A DNA stretch of 64,000 nt from Brevifilum sp029548365 (GTDB lineage: Bacteria > Chloroflexota > Anaerolineae > Anaerolineales > Anaerolineaceae): the NCBI GenBank assembly GCA_035376985.1, contig DAOSSA010000006.1, positions 48,804 through 112,803 on the forward strand. The letters are read 5' to 3'. Below, in pieces: positions 61,013 through 64,000 of this stretch; within the stretch, counting starts at the first letter, position 1, and every line of letters begins with the position of its first letter. Made by a program: the position numbers and the translations under genes. The notes beneath the pieces were generated by a model. The model was not told where the DNA came from and did no database searches. It saw only the letters and a list, made by a program, of their open reading frames with translations.

Positions 61013-61215
61013 TCACTCCCCGCTCACCAGCACCTTCAGCACACCACGCTTCGCGGCCCTCTCAAACGCTTCCACCCCCTGTGTCAGCCCGTAGCGCACG
61101 CTCACCAACGACGCTGTATCCACCAAACCAGCTGCCAACAAACGCAGCGCCACGCGCCCACATCGCCAGCCAACTCCTTGGGTACATAAAAATTCAGCGC
61201 CAATTCAATTTTTGG
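61013..61215 (-). pseudogene. Remnant of a zinc-type alcohol dehydrogenase (MDR) C-terminus
   Basis: On the minus strand the frame ending in TGA (complement of 61013-61015) reads VALRLLAAGLVDTASLVSVR then YGLTQGVEAFERAAKRGVLK and VLVSGE, the C-terminal tail of medium-chain dehydrogenases. Upstream similarity (ALNFYVPKELAGDVGA) continues only in a second frame, and nothing of the NAD-binding core remains. It is a truncated, frameshifted relic. Confidence 0.6.
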
Positions 61216-61254
61216 TCAGGGATGGTCACTCATCCCTGACCAAAACAAGGAGAA

Positions 61255-62709
61255 TTATTTATATTCCTTCAGCAATTCCACCATCATGCGGACGCCAACA
61301 CCGGTGGCGCCTTTATGATGGTAGGCTTTGATCGGTGTTTCTAGCCAGCTCGTAGCAGCAATGTCCAGGTGAGCGAAGGGAAAATCGCCTGCGAAGGCTG
61401 CCAGGAAAGCTCCCGCGGTGATCGATCCCGCGGGTCGACCCGCCACATTCTTAACATCAGCAATATCGCTTTTGACCATTTCCTGGTATTCCTGCCACAA
61501 GGGCAATTCCCAGACGCGTTCTGCACTTTGTTCACCTGCAGCGATAATTTTTTCCGTCAGCTCCTCGTCAGTTGACATCAATCCGGTGGCATGGTAACCG
61601 AGTGCGATGATCATCGCGCCGGTAAGCGTAGCAAAGTTGATGATAGCAGACGGGTTGTACCGATGGGCATAATAGATCGCATCCGCAAGGATGACCCGGC
61701 CTTCTGCGTCGGTATTCAGAATTTCCATAGTCTTGCCGCTGAGTGATTTTACAATATCGCCGGGGCGGACGGCGTTAGGTCCTGGCATATTTTCTGCAGA
61801 GGGAATCAAACCCACCAGATGAAGCGGCAATCTCAGCCTGGCAACGGCTTCCATGGTGCCCAACACCGTCGCCGCGCCGCCCATGTCGCCTTTCATTGTC
61901 ATCATGCCGTCAGCGGGTTTGAGGCTTAAACCGCCGGAATCGAAGGATATGCCTTTGCCAACCAGAACCACGGTGGGAACGTTATCAGATGGTTCGCCAT
62001 ATTCCAGGATTATGAAACGGGGTTCGTTGGCAGAAGCTTTCCCGATTGAGATGATGCCGCCAAAGCCCTGCTCTTTTAATTCTTTCATGCCGAAAACAGT
62101 CGCTTTAATGCCAACGCGTTTTGCCAGGGCTTCAGCTTCTTCGCCAAGGCGAGCCGGGGTGATATCAGCGCCCGGCTTATTGACCAGATTCCTGGCCAGG
62201 ATCACACCGGCAACGACAGCCAGAGCTTCTTCAAGGCCTTTTTCAGCTTTACCGGCATCTTTGCTGAAGAGCTCCACCTTTTTGACCTCGAAGGTGTCAT
62301 CCTCTTTTAAATCGGTCTTGTAATCCAGGAAGCGATAGCTACCCAACACTGCGCCTTCGACAATCGCCTGGGTAAGGGCCTGTTCATCCACATCGGTTTC
62401 GGCAACCACACCCATGGTAACCTGAGCCGCTTTGAGCCTGAGGGCTTCTTTGATGGCTACGGCTGCAGCGTTGCGGAAGGTGTCAGGATTAACATTACTT
62501 GATTCACCCAGTCCCACCAGCAATACCCGAGCCGGCGAAACAGCGTTTCGGGTATATAGCAGCAGTGTCTGTTTGGATTTCCCTGAAAAATCATCAGCCA
62601 AAAACAATTCTGACAGTTTTTCAGGTAGTTCTGCCTTCTCAACAGCGAAGACAATCGACAGGTCAGCCTGTTCTTTAAATACATCTCCTGTTTTGACATT
62701 AAATTTCAT
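61255..62709 (-). CDS. pepA: Leucyl aminopeptidase (M17)
   Basis: A 484-residue cytosolic M17 aminopeptidase that removes N-terminal residues using two divalent metals. The catalytic region has VGKGISFDSGG (Lys and Asp ligands), KGDMGGAATVLG and the signature NTDAEGRVILADAIYYA. The N-terminal half is the macro-like domain of the family. Length is normal. The upstream region has only a weak promoter candidate (TAGAAT near 62755). It is unlinked to obvious peptide-transport genes. Confidence 0.95.
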   Translation of the reverse strand: MKFNVKTGDVFKEQADLSIVFAVEKAELPEKLSELFLADDFSGKSKQTLLLYTRNAVSPARVLLVGLGESSNVNPDTFRNAAAVAIKEALRLKAAQVTMGVVAETDVDEQALTQAIVEGAVLGSYRFLDYKTDLKEDDTFEVKKVELFSKDAGKAEKGLEEALAVVAGVILARNLVNKPGADITPARLGEEAEALAKRVGIKATVFGMKELKEQGFGGIISIGKASANEPRFIILEYGEPSDNVPTVVLVGKGISFDSGGLSLKPADGMMTMKGDMGGAATVLGTMEAVARLRLPLHLVGLIPSAENMPGPNAVRPGDIVKSLSGKTMEILNTDAEGRVILADAIYYAHRYNPSAIINFATLTGAMIIALGYHATGLMSTDEELTEKIIAAGEQSAERVWELPLWQEYQEMVKSDIADVKNVAGRPAGSITAGAFLAAFAGDFPFAHLDIAATSWLETPIKAYHHKGATGVGVRMMVELLKEYK

Positions 62710-63000
62710 CTTCTCACTCTCCTTTTTCCTGATTTACAAATTCACTTCAATCATTCTACAACGAAACCTGGATTAATTGGCTTGTGTTTGGTATTTCAAT
62801 GTCTAAAAGCCATGCTATTGTCAAAAGAGCTAATACAGTGCGACGAACTTATAAAAAAGTCTTGCATTAGCTGTATAGCTACTTTAAATAAACTTCTGAA
62901 TTGAAGCAAATGATCCCCGCTTGCCAATTATTCAGAAAATTAAAATGTTTAATAATTTGTTCGAAAACTAGCCTTTAAAAACAAGCTCTTGGGTATCCAC
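62710..63000. other. AT-rich intergenic region upstream of pepA
   Basis: About 290 bp. No gene is seen. A Y-like RNA beside a TROVE gene would be expected in some genomes, but I could not recognise one here. Confidence 0.35.
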
Positions 63001-63999
63001 CTACCCTAATTCAATCTTTTCAATTTCTTGCAACAAAGCCTGCTTGTCACTTTCTAACAGCTTCATGATATCAAACACTTTGTCAGAAAACCCCGCAATA
63101 GCGTAAACATTTCTTTCGGGAAATTGCAGTGTTCCGTAACCCTGTAAATCGAATGAAAACACAACCGGATCAGCTTTTGTCCGTTCCTTGTATTCGTTGA
63201 ACGCTTTTGTAGGGGCACGATTACCAATCCAACCTTGCATATCAGAAAAAATTATGATGCGATCGTAGGCTCTGTTCGCGTTTTCAAATATCGAGTGGAA
63301 ATTTGTTCCGCACATTTCAGCCAAAGACCGAATCCTCGCGGCAATCGTGGCAGTACTATCAGCCGGATTTAAACTGATGTATTTTGCCTGATCAGAGAAC
63401 GACATGAAATCGGCATCATTTGTTTTATACATTGCAGATGCTAATAAGGAACCGATTTCAAGCGGCCGCCCCTCCATTGATAATGATGTGTCCAGCACAA
63501 GTAGGTTTTTACCCTGTAACTTGGGCACATTCGCCAAAGATAGGTCGATGGCTTCGTTTAAAGCAATCAATACCTCCCTAACACCATCTCCACTCAGTTT
63601 CTCAATCTCTGAGATGGCTTTTAAATAACGAAAAGGTAAGACCATCGAATGATTGATCATTTCTTCATCGACCAATAAGACTAATGCTTCGGGTAAAACT
63701 TCGGGTGCTTGTTCGATAATATTTCTTAAATTCCTCAACAAAGCAAAATATCCGATTTTACGTTCTTCAATCAACCTTTTCCAAGCATCAGATTTTAGTT
63801 CTGCTTTCTCAGCATCTGAACCGGATACCTGGCCAGCTTTCGTTAATTCAGTTTCCCACGTGTCAAAAGATTTTAAAGTTCCCCTCATCAGCTTATCGAT
63901 AGCCGCTGTGCTTTTTGGGTGGCAAATGTTGACCACATCCACTAACTTAATTTTCTTTCCTTCACCTCTGTACTTAGCCAGGGTATATTCATCAAAACG
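63001..63999 (-). CDS. TROVE-domain (Ro60-like) RNA-binding protein, 5' partial
   Basis: The frame stays open to the window edge, so the N-terminal part of the HEAT-repeat ring lies outside; about 332 residues are seen. The visible part has the end of the TROVE ring (KLVDVVNICHPKSTAA, GYFALLRNLRNIIEQ) and a von Willebrand A domain with MIDAS motif DTSLSMEG and the later Thr-containing MCGTNF and FSDMQGW. Ro60 orthologues such as Rsr bind Y RNAs and help degrade or scavenge misfolded RNA after stress, with PNPase. The ORF could start at a GTG (63942), but homologous sequence continues upstream of it. The Y RNA and Rtc genes are not visible in the window. Confidence 0.85.
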   Translation of the reverse strand, partial: RFDEYTLAKYRGEGKKIKLVDVVNICHPKSTAAIDKLMRGTLKSFDTWETELTKAGQVSGSDAEKAELKSDAWKRLIEERKIGYFALLRNLRNIIEQAPEVLPEALVLLVDEEMINHSMVLPFRYLKAISEIEKLSGDGVREVLIALNEAIDLSLANVPKLQGKNLLVLDTSLSMEGRPLEIGSLLASAMYKTNDADFMSFSDQAKYISLNPADSTATIAARIRSLAEMCGTNFHSIFENANRAYDRIIIFSDMQGWIGNRAPTKAFNEYKERTKADPVVFSFDLQGYGTLQFPERNVYAIAGFSDKVFDIMKLLESDKQALLQEIEKIELG

Positions 64000-64000
64000 G

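Overview
The window looks like a chromosome segment of a fermentative, anaerobic member of the Chloroflexota, most likely class Anaerolineae. This is inferred from gene content: LarA-type racemase homologues, a fused NfnAB-like flavoprotein, many ABC exporters, and giant secreted proteins sharing a PPLPSSFYG domain. It is not derived from a search. One run of exactly 100 N (39763-39862) marks a scaffold join inside a repeat array.

Layout. 1-6.9 kb is a + strand operon: the 3' part of an alkyl-DHAP-synthase-like flavoprotein, FAD glycerol-3-phosphate dehydrogenase, an FGGY kinase, a VOC protein, a LarA homologue and an alpha/beta hydrolase. 7.2-10.8 kb encodes a heterodimeric ABC exporter with one degenerate ATP site. 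10.8-19.5 kb holds a cupin, a TIM-barrel remnant, a DtxR/MntR-type regulator, an XRE-cupin regulator, a third ABC exporter with a nearly leaderless promoter, YigZ, a second LarA homologue with an apparent non-AUG start, and a hydrolase fused to a membrane domain. 19.6-29.2 kb is rich in genome-maintenance genes: tRNA-Glu, an SRAP/YedK protein, a radical-SAM/HhH protein, a frameshifted DUF6504-like gene, a SpoT-like protein, a four-gene cassette (LuxR-type HTH, RadA-like protein without Walker A, small helical protein, divergent family-B polymerase), a DEDDh exonuclease and a YfcE phosphoesterase. 29.4-39.4 kb carries a TPR membrane protein, fused NfnAB, a GH4 glycosidase, a cold-shock protein followed by a baeRF (Balon-like) protein, an APH-like kinase, an EamA transporter and a frameshifted AraC regulator.

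39.47-40.09 kb is an array of roughly 150-bp units. Each contains the 3' half of the adjacent tRNA-Pro gene interrupted by two hairpin-forming inserts. 40.4-60.3 kb is a - strand locus of six secreted proteins, three of them giant metallophosphoesterases with a shared C-terminal GWNL-repeat domain. The window ends with an alcohol dehydrogenase remnant, leucyl aminopeptidase and a TROVE (Ro60-like) gene cut by the window edge.

The best candidate for an undescribed system is the 24.5-28.2 kb cassette. It looks like a bacterial counterpart of PolB2-type, damage-inducible polymerase operons: the polymerase lacks a canonical motif C and proofreading motifs, its partner is an apparently ATPase-dead RadA-like protein, and its promoter resembles that of the nearby radical-SAM repair gene. 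The second is the tRNA-Pro-derived hairpin-interrupted repeat array.
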